Assembly (NCBI GenBank): GCA_045600845.1
Contig: JAZRYR010000048.1
Coordinates: 1 to 9,582, forward strand
Direction: 5' to 3'
Source: RGIG5612 sp045600845
GTDB taxonomy: Bacteria; Bacillota; Clostridia; Lachnospirales; Lachnospiraceae
DNA: 9,582 nt
Every line of letters begins with the position of its first letter. Within the stretch, counting starts at the first letter, position 1. The notes below the pieces were generated by a model. It did not search any database. It was not told where the DNA came from and saw only the letters and a list, made by a program, of their open reading frames with translations. Positions 1 to 6,439 of the stretch are shown piece by piece. The translations under genes were made by a program, and so were the position numbers.

Positions 1-889
1 ATACTTCCGAAAATCCTGCTGCCCTTGCCGCAGCTACTAAAACAGAAGCAGTAAACTCAGGATTTGAGTCGAGTTTTAGTGAATATTCGATAACATGATT
101 GTTTTCTTTATCGATTCCGGTATTGCCTGATGTTATTACAAATCCACCGTGAGGAAGGCTGCTGTGATCGCGCTTCATTTCTTCCTCTGTTACGAAATGA
201 ACTGTAGTATCATATTCATCAAAATAATTAGGCATTTCTTTTATCTGCTTCTCGATAAGCTCCTTATCAGCATCCTCCCCAGCCGCAACGAAGCACTCTC
301 TTGTGTGCTTCTGTCTTGTGGTAAGCTCAGGATTTGCACCGCTTCTAACTGCATCCAGAGCAGAAGGAACAGGAATCGTATACTGTCGTGCATCCAGAAC
401 TCCCTCAATTCTTCTGACAGCATCTGAATGGCCCTGGCTTACGCCCTTGCCCCAGAATGTATAATCGTTTCCGTTTGGAAGAATCGCATTTGCATACAGT
501 CTTGCAATACTGAACATACCTGGATCCCATCCGCAGGAAATAATCGCTGTGTGACCACTTTCCCTGGCGGCTGCATCTACGTTTGCAAAATGCTGAGGAA
601 TATTCGCATGAGTATCAAATGTATCAATGACATTGAATAATTTCGCATATTTTGGAGTCTGCTCCGGGAGGTCCGTAGCGCTACCGCCGGCAACAAACAT
701 TACATCGATTTTTCCAACCCAGTTTTCTACTTCATTTACAGAATATACTGGACATTTTCCCATGGTTTTTAATGTAGCAGGGTCTCTTCTTGTAAAGACA
801 GCAACGAGTTCCATGTCCGGATTTTCCTGAACATTTACTTCTACTCCGCGTCCAATGTTTCCATATCCAATGATTCCTATTCTGATCAT
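1..889 (-). CDS. ddh: meso-diaminopimelate dehydrogenase, 3' end cut by window
   Basis: This cytoplasmic enzyme reductively aminates L-2-amino-6-oxopimelate (tetrahydrodipicolinate) to meso-diaminopimelate with NADPH, a one-step route to lysine and the peptidoglycan cross-link residue. I translated 296 codons with no stop. The start MIRIGIIGYGNIGRG carries the Rossmann GxGxxG nucleotide loop (residues 8-13). Substrate-site signatures follow: CGWDPGMFS (119-127), FWGKGVSQGHSDA (145-157) and LPHGG (245-249). These match the Corynebacterium glutamicum enzyme as I recall it, which is about 320 residues, so roughly 25-30 C-terminal residues lie outside the window. The ATG at 889 is preceded by AAAGAGG with a 6-base spacer. 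The gene stands alone in the window and is divergent from queT. The family assignment is very secure; only the C-terminus is unseen. Confidence 0.95.
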   Translation of the reverse strand, partial: MIRIGIIGYGNIGRGVEVNVQENPDMELVAVFTRRDPATLKTMGKCPVYSVNEVENWVGKIDVMFVAGGSATDLPEQTPKYAKLFNVIDTFDTHANIPQHFANVDAAARESGHTAIISCGWDPGMFSIARLYANAILPNGNDYTFWGKGVSQGHSDAVRRIEGVLDARQYTIPVPSALDAVRSGANPELTTRQKHTRECFVAAGEDADKELIEKQIKEMPNYFDEYDTTVHFVTEEEMKRDHSSLPHGGFVITSGNTGIDKENNHVIEYSLKLDSNPEFTASVLVAAARAAGFSEV

Positions 890-906
890 ATATAACCTCT
901 TTCTGC

Positions 907-941
907 GTCTGCACCCGGCAGACCGTCTTTTATTTCGCCGG
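907..941 (-). promoter_or_regulatory. ddh leader with two overlapping hairpins
   Basis: The ddh leader can form a GTCTGC/GCAGAC stem (907-912 with 918-923) or a CCGGC/GCCGG stem (915-919 with 937-941). They share bases 918-919 and so exclude each other. The first lies just upstream of the AAAGAGG ribosome-binding site. This could be a translational control element, but both stems are short and no known riboswitch class is recognisable. Confidence 0.3.
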
Positions 942-972
942 TTGTTCTAAAATGTTCTTTCTCTTGTAGGAA

Positions 973-1001
973 ATTATAACCCTATTTTTTTTGATGTTCA
1001 A
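973..1001 (-). promoter_or_regulatory. ddh promoter
   Basis: On the minus strand there is a -35 TTGAAC (996-1001), a 17-base spacer and a perfect -10 TATAAT (973-978). Transcription would start near 966, giving a leader of about 76 bases before the ddh ATG. Confidence 0.75.
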
Positions 1002-1058
1002 TAAATATATGCCTAAGGGCGTTCCCCATAAGTTTCCATTTCTGCAGATATCCTATGG

Positions 1059-1087
1059 TTGACTTTTTCTCAAGTAAATTCTAAGAT
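1059..1087 (+). promoter_or_regulatory. queT promoter
   Basis: TTGACT (1059-1064), a 17-base spacer and TAAGAT (1082-1087) make a good sigma-A type promoter. The predicted start, near 1094, coincides with the first base of the riboswitch hairpin, so the leader is essentially the aptamer alone. Confidence 0.7.
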
Positions 1088-1094
1088 TATCAGC

Positions 1095-1137
1095 GGTGAG
1101 TTCGAAACCATCCTCACCTAAAACAAAACTACGGGAG
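1095..1137 (+). promoter_or_regulatory. preQ1 riboswitch (class I-like) before queT
   Basis: A 6-bp stem GGTGAG (1095-1100) / CTCACC (1113-1118) closes a 12-base loop starting TTC. It is followed by an A-rich tail with AAAACAAAACTA, ending directly in the Shine-Dalgarno GGGAG (1133-1137). This is the compact layout of preQ1-I aptamers: hairpin, A-rich strand, and a pseudoknot that involves the ribosome-binding site. The downstream gene belongs to the queT transporter family that such switches control. I infer translational repression by preQ1. The exact pseudoknot partner in the loop is unclear and does not match the classic UAG/CUA pairing, so the subclass is uncertain. Confidence 0.68.
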
Positions 1138-1143
1138 ATTCAT

Positions 1144-1653
1144 ATGAATAAAAAAAATCCATCGGGCAGAAGCCCGATGTTTCAAACGAAAGCAATCGCT
1201 ATCGGCGGGCTGGTGGCCGCAATTTATGTTGTTGTCACGCTGATTTTCTCCGCTCTCGGCCTTTCCTCTAATATTATCCAGATACGTTTATCCGAGGCTT
1301 TATGTATTATGCCCTGCTTTTGTCCGGCAGCGGTTCCCGGTCTTTTTGTTGGCTGTCTGATTTCCAATCTGATCGCAGGCGCTGGCATTTTTGACATCAT
1401 TTTTGGAAGTCTGGCCACCTTAATTGGTGCGATTGGCACCTATCTCTTACGAAAAAACCGATGGCTGGCACCAGTTCCTCCAGTGATTACCAATGCTCTC
1501 GTAATTCCGGCAGTTTTAATCTACGTCTGCGGAATCAATATGAGCTACCCTCTGGCCGCTCTTTATATTTTCATCGGGGAATTTGTTTCCTGCTACATCT
1601 TCGGAGAAATCTTATATTCCGTACTGAAAAGAAATTCCAGACTGTTCCAGTAA
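1144..1653 (+). CDS. queT: QueT family queuosine precursor transporter
   Basis: This is a 169-residue integral membrane protein of the QueT family, the membrane component that takes up a queuosine precursor (preQ0/preQ1-type), probably with an energy-coupling-factor module encoded elsewhere. Hydrophobic segments lie at about 18-38, 62-80, 83-101, 112-130 and 138-160. The family signature IQIRLSEAL (45-53), the PGLFVGCLISN stretch (65-75) and FGSLATL (87-93) are visible. I chose the ATG at 1144 because GGGAG sits 6 bases upstream. A GTG in frame at 1096 lies inside the riboswitch stem and would add 16 unrelated residues. It is the only clear plus-strand gene, divergent from ddh and convergent with the tRNA-Lys/glnA side. 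Regulation by the preQ1-type leader strongly supports the role. Confidence 0.9.
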   Translation: MNKKNPSGRSPMFQTKAIAIGGLVAAIYVVVTLIFSALGLSSNIIQIRLSEALCIMPCFCPAAVPGLFVGCLISNLIAGAGIFDIIFGSLATLIGAIGTYLLRKNRWLAPVPPVITNALVIPAVLIYVCGINMSYPLAALYIFIGEFVSCYIFGEILYSVLKRNSRLFQ

Positions 1654-1680
1654 TCCAATGTATTTATGCGTGAAAAGTTT

Positions 1681-1780
1681 TTTTCAGAGCACTCTTTTGC
1701 GCGAAAACGCGTTTTCAGTGACCTAAACTAGATTTTTAGTAGCAAAATGTACTCTGAAAATGGAAAATCGCGCATTTTTT
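1681..1780 (+). terminator. structured 3' region of queT, possible terminator
   Basis: Two mutually exclusive foldings are visible 28 bases after the queT stop. TTTTCAGAG (1681-1689) can pair with CTCTGAAAA (1752-1760). Alternatively TGCGCG (1699-1704) plus TTTTCAG (1712-1718) can pair with CTGAAAA (1754-1760) plus CGCGCA (1769-1774), the latter followed by six T (1775-1780). A small CGCG-AAAA-CGCG hairpin lies inside. The second fold ends like an intrinsic terminator but has a long loop. Confidence 0.4.
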
Positions 1781-1794
1781 ATCAAAACATAACA

Positions 1795-1829
1795 AAAAGC
1801 CTTGAAAGATCCATACTTTCAAGGCTTTT
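1795..1829. terminator. symmetric terminator, tRNA-Lys and queT
   Basis: A perfect stem AAAAGCCTTGAAAG / CTTTCAAGGCTTTT with a 7-base loop has T-runs on both strands. It follows tRNA-Lys by about 10 bases on the minus strand and also ends the plus-strand queT unit, so it can act in both directions. Confidence 0.88.
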
Positions 1830-1837
1830 CATAAAAA

Positions 1838-1910
1838 TGAGACTGCGGGGATTCGAACCCCGGACAACTTGATTAAAAGTCAAGTGCTCTACCACCTGAG
1901 CTACAATCCC
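1838..1910 (-). tRNA. tRNA-Lys (anticodon TTT)
   Basis: This is a 73-base cloverleaf on the minus strand. The acceptor GGGATTG pairs with CAGTCTC with two G-T pairs. The anticodon arm is CTTGA-CTTTTAA-TCAAG with anticodon TTT, and the T-arm is CGGGG-TTCGAAT-CCCCG. The discriminator is A. No CCA is encoded. It has its own promoter and terminator. Confidence 0.97.
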
Positions 1911-1928
1911 ATTTTGCATAGCCTGTTT

Positions 1929-1956
1929 ATTATACACAAAACTATGGCTAATGCAA
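1929..1956 (-). promoter_or_regulatory. tRNA-Lys promoter
   Basis: On the minus strand there is TTGCAT (1951-1956), a 16-base spacer and a perfect TATAAT (1929-1934). The predicted start near 1922 leaves a 5' leader of about 12 bases before the tRNA. glnA has no clear terminator of its own upstream of this, so read-through from glnA is also possible. Confidence 0.65.
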
Positions 1957-2022
1957 ATGCTATTTACAATGTTTTTTAAGTTTCTTATTTTTATCTATCA
2001 AATTGTATTTCAAGCCACCATT

Positions 2023-3447
2023 TTACAGGTCGAAGTATTTCGCATATTCCTGTGGATGAGGTAATTTCGAAAGTTCTGCATCCTCTGCCAAATCATGAGC
2101 AATGATCAGCTCAATCAATTTCTCTGGGAATACACCACCCTTTGTCAGATACTCATGATCTGCCTTCAAGGCTTTTGCTGCTTCGGTCAGGTTTGCAGGA
2201 ACGCCGCCTAATTTTGCTTTTTCTTCTTCCGGAAGGTCGAAGAGACTGCAGTCGAATGGTCCCCAGCCTTTTGCATGTGGATCGATTTTCTTTTCAATTC
2301 CGTCCAGACCAGCCATCAAAATCGCTGCGAAGGCATAATATGGGTTGCAGGTTGCATCCGGATTCCGCAGTTCGAACCGTTTATGGAGCGGATCCTTCGC
2401 ATAAGCCGGAATACGGACAACCGCGCTGCGGTTTGCCATCGCGTATCCAATAGTTACCGGAGCTTCAAAGCCCGGAATCAGTCTCTTGTAAGAATTGGTG
2501 GTTGGATTTGTAATCGCGCAGATGGAAGAAATATGCTCCAATAAGCCTCCAATGAAATACAGGGCCGTCTGGCTTAACTGGCCGTATCCATTTTCATCGT
2601 AGAATACCGGCTCGCCATTCTTTGTCAGCAGCATATGTACATGCATTCCATTTCCTGCCATACCGGCAATCGGTTTCGGCATAAAGGTTGCGCATTTGCC
2701 CTCTGCCATGGCTTCATTTTTAATAACATATTTTGCAATCATGGTCGCATCTGCCATCTGCATCATATCGCCTAATTCCACTTCGATTTCCAGCTGTCCG
2801 GCGCCGCCGACTTCATGATGGTGGTATTTTACTTCTACGCCCCAATCGTCCAGGGAAAGGATGGCACGGCTCCTTAAATCGTTGTTTGTGTCTCTCGGCA
2901 AAGACATATGATAGCCATCCTGTGGACCGTTAATATAGCCCATGTTGTTAAAGTCCATATCGTTGTTCCAATGAGCTTCCTCGGACTCAATCGCAAATCC
3001 GGTAGACTGCGGACGAGTGTCATATTCCACGCCATCAAATACATAGAATTCATATTCCGGTCCAATGAGCATACGGTCCGCGATACCAGTCTCTTTCATA
3101 TATTCTTCCGCTCTCCTGGCAACATTTCTCGGATACTGATCAAATGGCGTATTCTCTTTTCCGATTACCATAACATCGCCATTCATGGAGAGAGTCGGCA
3201 CTTCGTTATAATAATCTATAACCGCGCTTTCCAGATCTGGAAGGAACACCATGTCGCTGTTTTCCACTGGCGCGTATCCATAGTTGGACCCATCAAAACC
3301 GATACCATATTTCATGGTGTCTTCATTAAACCGTTTTGCCGGAATGGACAAATGACGCCATCTTCCTTCAAAATCCGTCATTTTAAAATCAATTATTTCA
3401 ATTTCTTCTTGTTCACATAATTCAAGTATGTCCTTATAGTCTTTCAT
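2023..3447 (-). CDS. glnA: glutamine synthetase, type I
   Basis: This 474-residue cytoplasmic enzyme makes glutamine from glutamate, ammonia and ATP, the main ammonium assimilation step, and normally works as a dodecamer. Visible signatures are the active-site loop FDGSNYGY (51-58), the metal-binding GPEYEFYVFD (129-138), HEVGGAGQLEIEVE (211-224), the ATP-site KPIAGMAGNGMHVH (258-271), NPTTNSYKRLIPGFEAP (314-330), and RFELRNPD (357-364). The length and C-terminal SLFDLPEEE segment resemble the long GSI type, but the position of the adenylylated tyrosine (Y in E. coli NLYDLPPEE) is phenylalanine 403. Control by tyrosine adenylylation is therefore excluded at this site. The ATG at 3447 follows a strong GGAGAAGG site. 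It lies 41 bp after a TetR/PAS regulator on the same strand with no terminator between. Confidence 0.96.
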   Translation of the reverse strand: MKDYKDILELCEQEEIEIIDFKMTDFEGRWRHLSIPAKRFNEDTMKYGIGFDGSNYGYAPVENSDMVFLPDLESAVIDYYNEVPTLSMNGDVMVIGKENTPFDQYPRNVARRAEEYMKETGIADRMLIGPEYEFYVFDGVEYDTRPQSTGFAIESEEAHWNNDMDFNNMGYINGPQDGYHMSLPRDTNNDLRSRAILSLDDWGVEVKYHHHEVGGAGQLEIEVELGDMMQMADATMIAKYVIKNEAMAEGKCATFMPKPIAGMAGNGMHVHMLLTKNGEPVFYDENGYGQLSQTALYFIGGLLEHISSICAITNPTTNSYKRLIPGFEAPVTIGYAMANRSAVVRIPAYAKDPLHKRFELRNPDATCNPYYAFAAILMAGLDGIEKKIDPHAKGWGPFDCSLFDLPEEEKAKLGGVPANLTEAAKALKADHEYLTKGGVFPEKLIELIIAHDLAEDAELSKLPHPQEYAKYFDL

Positions 3448-3488
3448 AAACCTTCTCCTTTTCTTTCCCGCCGCTTCATTTCCGTTTT

Positions 3489-4505
3489 TTATGGACGTAA
3501 TAACTGCTCCAGACGATAGCTCTCGTCATTATCAAAAATCCCCATGACCACTTTTCCTGACTGCGGCCAGTCTTTTCCTCTGGCCACTTTGACACGGAAC
3601 CAAAAATCTTTTCCCCCGATCAACAGACGGAAGTCTACGGAATAGGACGGATTCTTGGAAAGCATGTCCTTCATGTTGCTCTTGCCAAGCATGGTCGTTG
3701 CATAGCGCAGGTCTTCTTTATAAACATTTTCTTTTAAGAATTTCTCGTTTTTCTTAAAGAAATCTTCCCCTTCGGTTTCTCCTCCAAACTTTTCTGCAAA
3801 AGACACATCCTTTGCAAATAAAGAATAGTTTCCGGATTTCAGATCAATATCACAAACTGCTTTATAATCGTCATTTAAGATCAGCGCACAATTCGGATAG
3901 TTTGTTCCTTTTTCTTCCTTTGCGATCACATTCGATGGAGTGTAATGAATGACTTTCAGAATGATTGCATTCTCCGGCAGCTCCAGGCCCATGATCTGAT
4001 ACCAGTTAACAACATTGACTGCCAGTCTTATGATAATCCGATATAACACATGAGCATCTGCTTGTGGCAATTCTCCTATTTCCTGTGCTTCCAGGATCGC
4101 GGTTCGAATAATACTCTTTTGAAACTTCTGTTCCGCTTCTTCCTGTTTCGATTGCGGAATCTCACTGTCTCTGGCCAATCGTAAAAGAAAAGCATATCTT
4201 TCCGGATCTTCCATCGACATATTTTTTATTTTGTCGATAATGACGTTCAAGGCTCCCGGTAACTTCTCCTCCTCTAATTCTTCCGGGAAAAGAAGGTCAT
4301 CTACGAAGCCTACAACCAGACCAAATAATTTTTCTTTGCTTCCAAAGTTCTGGGAAACCAATCCCTGAGAGACGCCGGCCCGGGTCGCAATCCCGGACAT
4401 CGTTGCTGCGCTAAAGCCTTTTTCCGCAAATTCGGCAGACGCCGCTTCCAGAATTTTTAAATCGGTTACTCTTCTTCGTTCTTTTTTTATTCCTTTTTCA
4501 ATCAT
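3489..4505 (-). CDS. TetR family regulator with C-terminal PAS-like domain
   Basis: This is a predicted DNA-binding regulator of 338 residues, much longer than the usual 190-220 of TetR proteins. Residues 14-61 form the TetR helix-turn-helix (AASAEFAEKGF, then TMSGIATRAGVSQGLVSQNFGSKEKLF). Residues about 65-195 look like the helical ligand/dimer domain. Residues about 205-330 are an added PAS_3-like module, with FRLLIGGKDFWFRVKV (292-307) and the closing KVVMGIFDNDE (318-328). Similar modules occur in clostridial diguanylate cyclases and kinases. The ATG at 4505 has GGAG 7 bases upstream. The gene lies directly before glnA, so I infer that it responds to a metabolite and controls nitrogen assimilation, its own promoter, or both. 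The ligand is unknown. The TetR call is secure; the PAS call is by pattern only. Confidence 0.85.
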   Translation of the reverse strand: MIEKGIKKERRRVTDLKILEAASAEFAEKGFSAATMSGIATRAGVSQGLVSQNFGSKEKLFGLVVGFVDDLLFPEELEEEKLPGALNVIIDKIKNMSMEDPERYAFLLRLARDSEIPQSKQEEAEQKFQKSIIRTAILEAQEIGELPQADAHVLYRIIIRLAVNVVNWYQIMGLELPENAIILKVIHYTPSNVIAKEEKGTNYPNCALILNDDYKAVCDIDLKSGNYSLFAKDVSFAEKFGGETEGEDFFKKNEKFLKENVYKEDLRYATTMLGKSNMKDMLSKNPSYSVDFRLLIGGKDFWFRVKVARGKDWPQSGKVVMGIFDNDESYRLEQLLRP

Positions 4506-4532
4506 CTCGGTTCTCCAAGCATTGATGTTTTG

Positions 4533-4548
4533 CTAATCCCATCATTAG
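4533..4548. promoter_or_regulatory. candidate operator of the TetR-PAS regulator
   Basis: The inverted repeat CTAAT-N6-ATTAG lies at the predicted transcription start of the regulator gene, just downstream of its -10. Position and size fit an autoregulatory TetR operator, but the arms are only 5 bp. Confidence 0.4.
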
Positions 4549-4555
4549 TGTTTTT

Positions 4556-4564
4556 ATTATAACA
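4556..4564 (-). promoter_or_regulatory. extended -10 promoter for regulator-glnA
   Basis: The minus strand reads TGTTATAAT, a perfect -10 with the TGn extension. No good -35 is present, as expected for extended -10 promoters. The start would be near 4549, leaving about 43 bases before the regulator ATG. Confidence 0.65.
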
Positions 4565-4623
4565 TAAGGCTTTTTTGTATTTCTACCTCATTTATCGAAA
4601 ATTCATATTTCTTTTTTAATCAA

Positions 4624-4647
4624 AAGGGATGCCCATTGGCATCCCTT
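4624..4647 (-). terminator. terminator after the URO-D family gene
   Basis: A perfect 10-bp stem AAGGGATGCC / GGCATCCCTT has a 4-base loop and is followed on the minus strand by TTGATTAAAAAA. It lies about 30 bases after the stop of the minus-strand methyltransferase gene. The T-tract is broken by GA, so termination may be partial. Confidence 0.75.
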
Positions 4648-4678
4648 GAAAAAACTTGATAGATTAAAATACTAAAAA

Positions 4679-5935
4679 CTAGTGTTTTCCGTAAGTTCTA
4701 ACGGTGTCGAACATTGCTTCTACGTTTGCATGTGAGCAGTAGTCAAGTCCGCAAGATGGCTCGAAGATGAATCCGCCGCCAGGAGCACAGATGTCGATAA
4801 GACGTTTTGTTTCGTCCGCAACTTCCTGAGGAGTGCCGAAGTTCATGATTTTAACAGAAAGACCACCAGCGATACAAGCTACATCGCCAAGTTCTTTCTT
4901 AGCTTCTGCCATATCAACAGTCTCAAAGTGATAGTAAACTTTTCCTTTTGGAACGTCTTTTAAGAATTTCAGTCTTGTGTTGTACTTGCCTTCTGTGAAG
5001 ATGTAAGGAACTTTACCAACTTCGATAATGGTTTCGATGATCTCTTGCAGATGTCTCCAGTAGTATTTCTCGTATGTATCATCGCCCATGAATCCGTCCA
5101 TACCTTTATGAAGCGCCATGAAGATGAACTTGCCGTCGCCCTTGCCTTTGCCTGCACGAAGCATAGCAAGCGTCTGCTCCTGAGCTTCTTCGATGTAGCG
5201 TTCTACATCTTCTGGACGCTCATAAATATCTGCTAAGGAGTTGATGGTTCCACGAAGGCCATCACTGTATGCATCGAAAGGAACGCCTGCTCCACCGCCG
5301 GTGAAGATTGGATAACCGTCTTCTTCAACTTCCTGTGCAAAAGCAGCTGCCTTTTTGTCGAATTCCATGTATTTGTCCTGAAGAGCCCAGATTTTCTTCA
5401 TCGCTTCACGAACTTCTGGTTTTGAGAAAGAAGCTACTGCAGATCTTGTGCCACCCATGGAGTACTGTAAATTCATGCCCGTGAAGTCATCAAATAAAGT
5501 ACTAACACGTGGAAGAGCTTTTGTTAAGGACCAACCAGTACGGTCTGACCAGAACTGTTCGAATTCATCATCCAGAAGGATTGGATATTCGATGTGCTGC
5601 TGAATAGAGTTATCATCGATTTTTGCACCTGGCATACCAGCCCAGCACATATTCTTTGTACCAGACATTTCCATAATGATTCCCTGGCCGGCAAAGTTGT
5701 TACCAACGCCAATACCAGCGTCTGGCTCGAATGTATGATGATATTTCCAGATAGCGTCTTTGTATTTTGCTAAGGTCTCATCATAAATACTTTCTGCCAC
5801 TGTGTATCCAGCATCCAGTACTGGGAAAATAGCTGGTGATGGTTTAATTGGGATCTGATCTGGCTCTCTCAGAGCGATCGCGTCACGAACACGTTTTTCT
5901 TTTGCTTCATATTTCGCTTTGTTTTCCGGTGTCAT
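4679..5935 (-). CDS. URO-D/MtaA-type methyltransferase family protein
   Basis: This is a 418-residue protein of the uroporphyrinogen decarboxylase superfamily. In anaerobes most such proteins outside heme synthesis are zinc-dependent methyltransferases that move methyl groups to or from corrinoid proteins, as MtaA and CmuA do. The C-terminal half shows the family pattern: FTEGKYNTRLKFL (313-325), YYHFETVD (334-341), GGLS (357-360) and GGGFIFEPSCGLD (386-398). In MtaA-type enzymes zinc is held by HxC plus a distant Cys; here the motif reads H336-F-E338, with C395 and C400 later, so the ligand set may differ. It is not a canonical HemE, which is about 350 residues with a different N-terminus. 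No corrinoid protein is adjacent, so the methyl donor and substrate cannot be named. The ATG at 5935 follows a strong AGGAGG. Confidence 0.85.
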   Translation of the reverse strand: MTPENKAKYEAKEKRVRDAIALREPDQIPIKPSPAIFPVLDAGYTVAESIYDETLAKYKDAIWKYHHTFEPDAGIGVGNNFAGQGIIMEMSGTKNMCWAGMPGAKIDDNSIQQHIEYPILLDDEFEQFWSDRTGWSLTKALPRVSTLFDDFTGMNLQYSMGGTRSAVASFSKPEVREAMKKIWALQDKYMEFDKKAAAFAQEVEEDGYPIFTGGGAGVPFDAYSDGLRGTINSLADIYERPEDVERYIEEAQEQTLAMLRAGKGKGDGKFIFMALHKGMDGFMGDDTYEKYYWRHLQEIIETIIEVGKVPYIFTEGKYNTRLKFLKDVPKGKVYYHFETVDMAEAKKELGDVACIAGGLSVKIMNFGTPQEVADETKRLIDICAPGGGFIFEPSCGLDYCSHANVEAMFDTVRTYGKH

Positions 5936-5995
5936 ATAATTTTCCTCCTACCCTTAAAAATTTAACCTTCTATTTAATTATGTTCTTCATAATTG

Positions 5996-6015
5996 TGTGC
6001 AATAATTATCGCACA
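5996..6015. promoter_or_regulatory. 20-bp palindrome, candidate operator
   Basis: TGTGCAATAA followed by TTATCGCACA is a 10+10 inverted repeat with a single mismatched pair. It covers the -10 of the methyltransferase promoter, where a bound protein would block transcription. The cognate regulator is not evident in the window. Confidence 0.55.
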
Positions 6016-6034
6016 AACATATCATGATTTTCAA
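6005..6034 (-). promoter_or_regulatory. promoter of the URO-D family gene
   Basis: On the minus strand there is TTGAAA (6029-6034), an 18-base spacer and GATAAT (6005-6010). The predicted leader is about 60 bases. Three copies of TCAATT (6031-6036, 6038-6043, 6047-6052 on the plus strand) lie over and just upstream of the -35. Confidence 0.6.
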
Positions 6035-6112
6035 TTATCAATTTTATCAATTGTGTTTGGCAGAATAATCCAATTTTACTGCGATCCTGCTACAAAAAAG
6101 TTTTCCTTCCGA

Positions 6113-6439
6113 TCAAAATACGAACTGTACCAAAACCATGTAGCAGATGGTTCCCGCCGCTACAGAAATCAGCATATTCCGTTTCCATAAATGAAGTCCT
6201 ACGACGACTGCGATGGCAATCATCTGCGGCGCCCAACTTGCCACTATCGTGAAGTTGATATTTTTCAGACAATAAATTACCAACATTCCGAAAATCGCTG
6301 CCGGCAAAGCATTTCCGAGATATTGCACATACTTCGGCGTTGGCCGTTTTCCGGAAAAAATCAGAAACGGAAGGAATCTGGTGGCCATGGTTCCTGCGAC
6401 GCAGATGGCAATGGTGATAATCTGCTGTCCTAAGGTCAT
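6113..6439 (-). CDS. azlD: AzlD family branched-chain amino acid exporter subunit
   Basis: This small membrane protein of 108 residues is the partner of AzlC in the two-component exporter for branched-chain amino acids, known from Bacillus (azaleucine resistance) and Corynebacterium (BrnFE). Hydrophobic segments lie at about 5-18, 43-60, 63-82 and 89-107. The ATRFLPF motif (19-25) and the LGNALPAAIFGML stretch (41-53) are typical. I chose the ATG at 6439, which overlaps the azlC stop as ATGA and has AGAGG 9 bases upstream. The GTG at 6445 is only 3 bases from that site. The overlap implies translational coupling and a 1:1 complex. No clear terminator follows. Confidence 0.9.
   Translation of the reverse strand: MTLGQQIITIAICVAGTMATRFLPFLIFSGKRPTPKYVQYLGNALPAAIFGMLVIYCLKNINFTIVASWAPQMIAIAVVVGLHLWKRNMLISVAAGTICYMVLVQFVF

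Noticed and set aside
1096..1143. Upstream GTG start for queT
   Set aside because: It lies inside the riboswitch stem; the ATG at 1144 has GGGAG at the right distance.
2908..3420. Open frame of 170 codons on the plus strand
   Set aside because: It is antisense to glnA, whose protein is clearly conserved, and has no recognisable domain.
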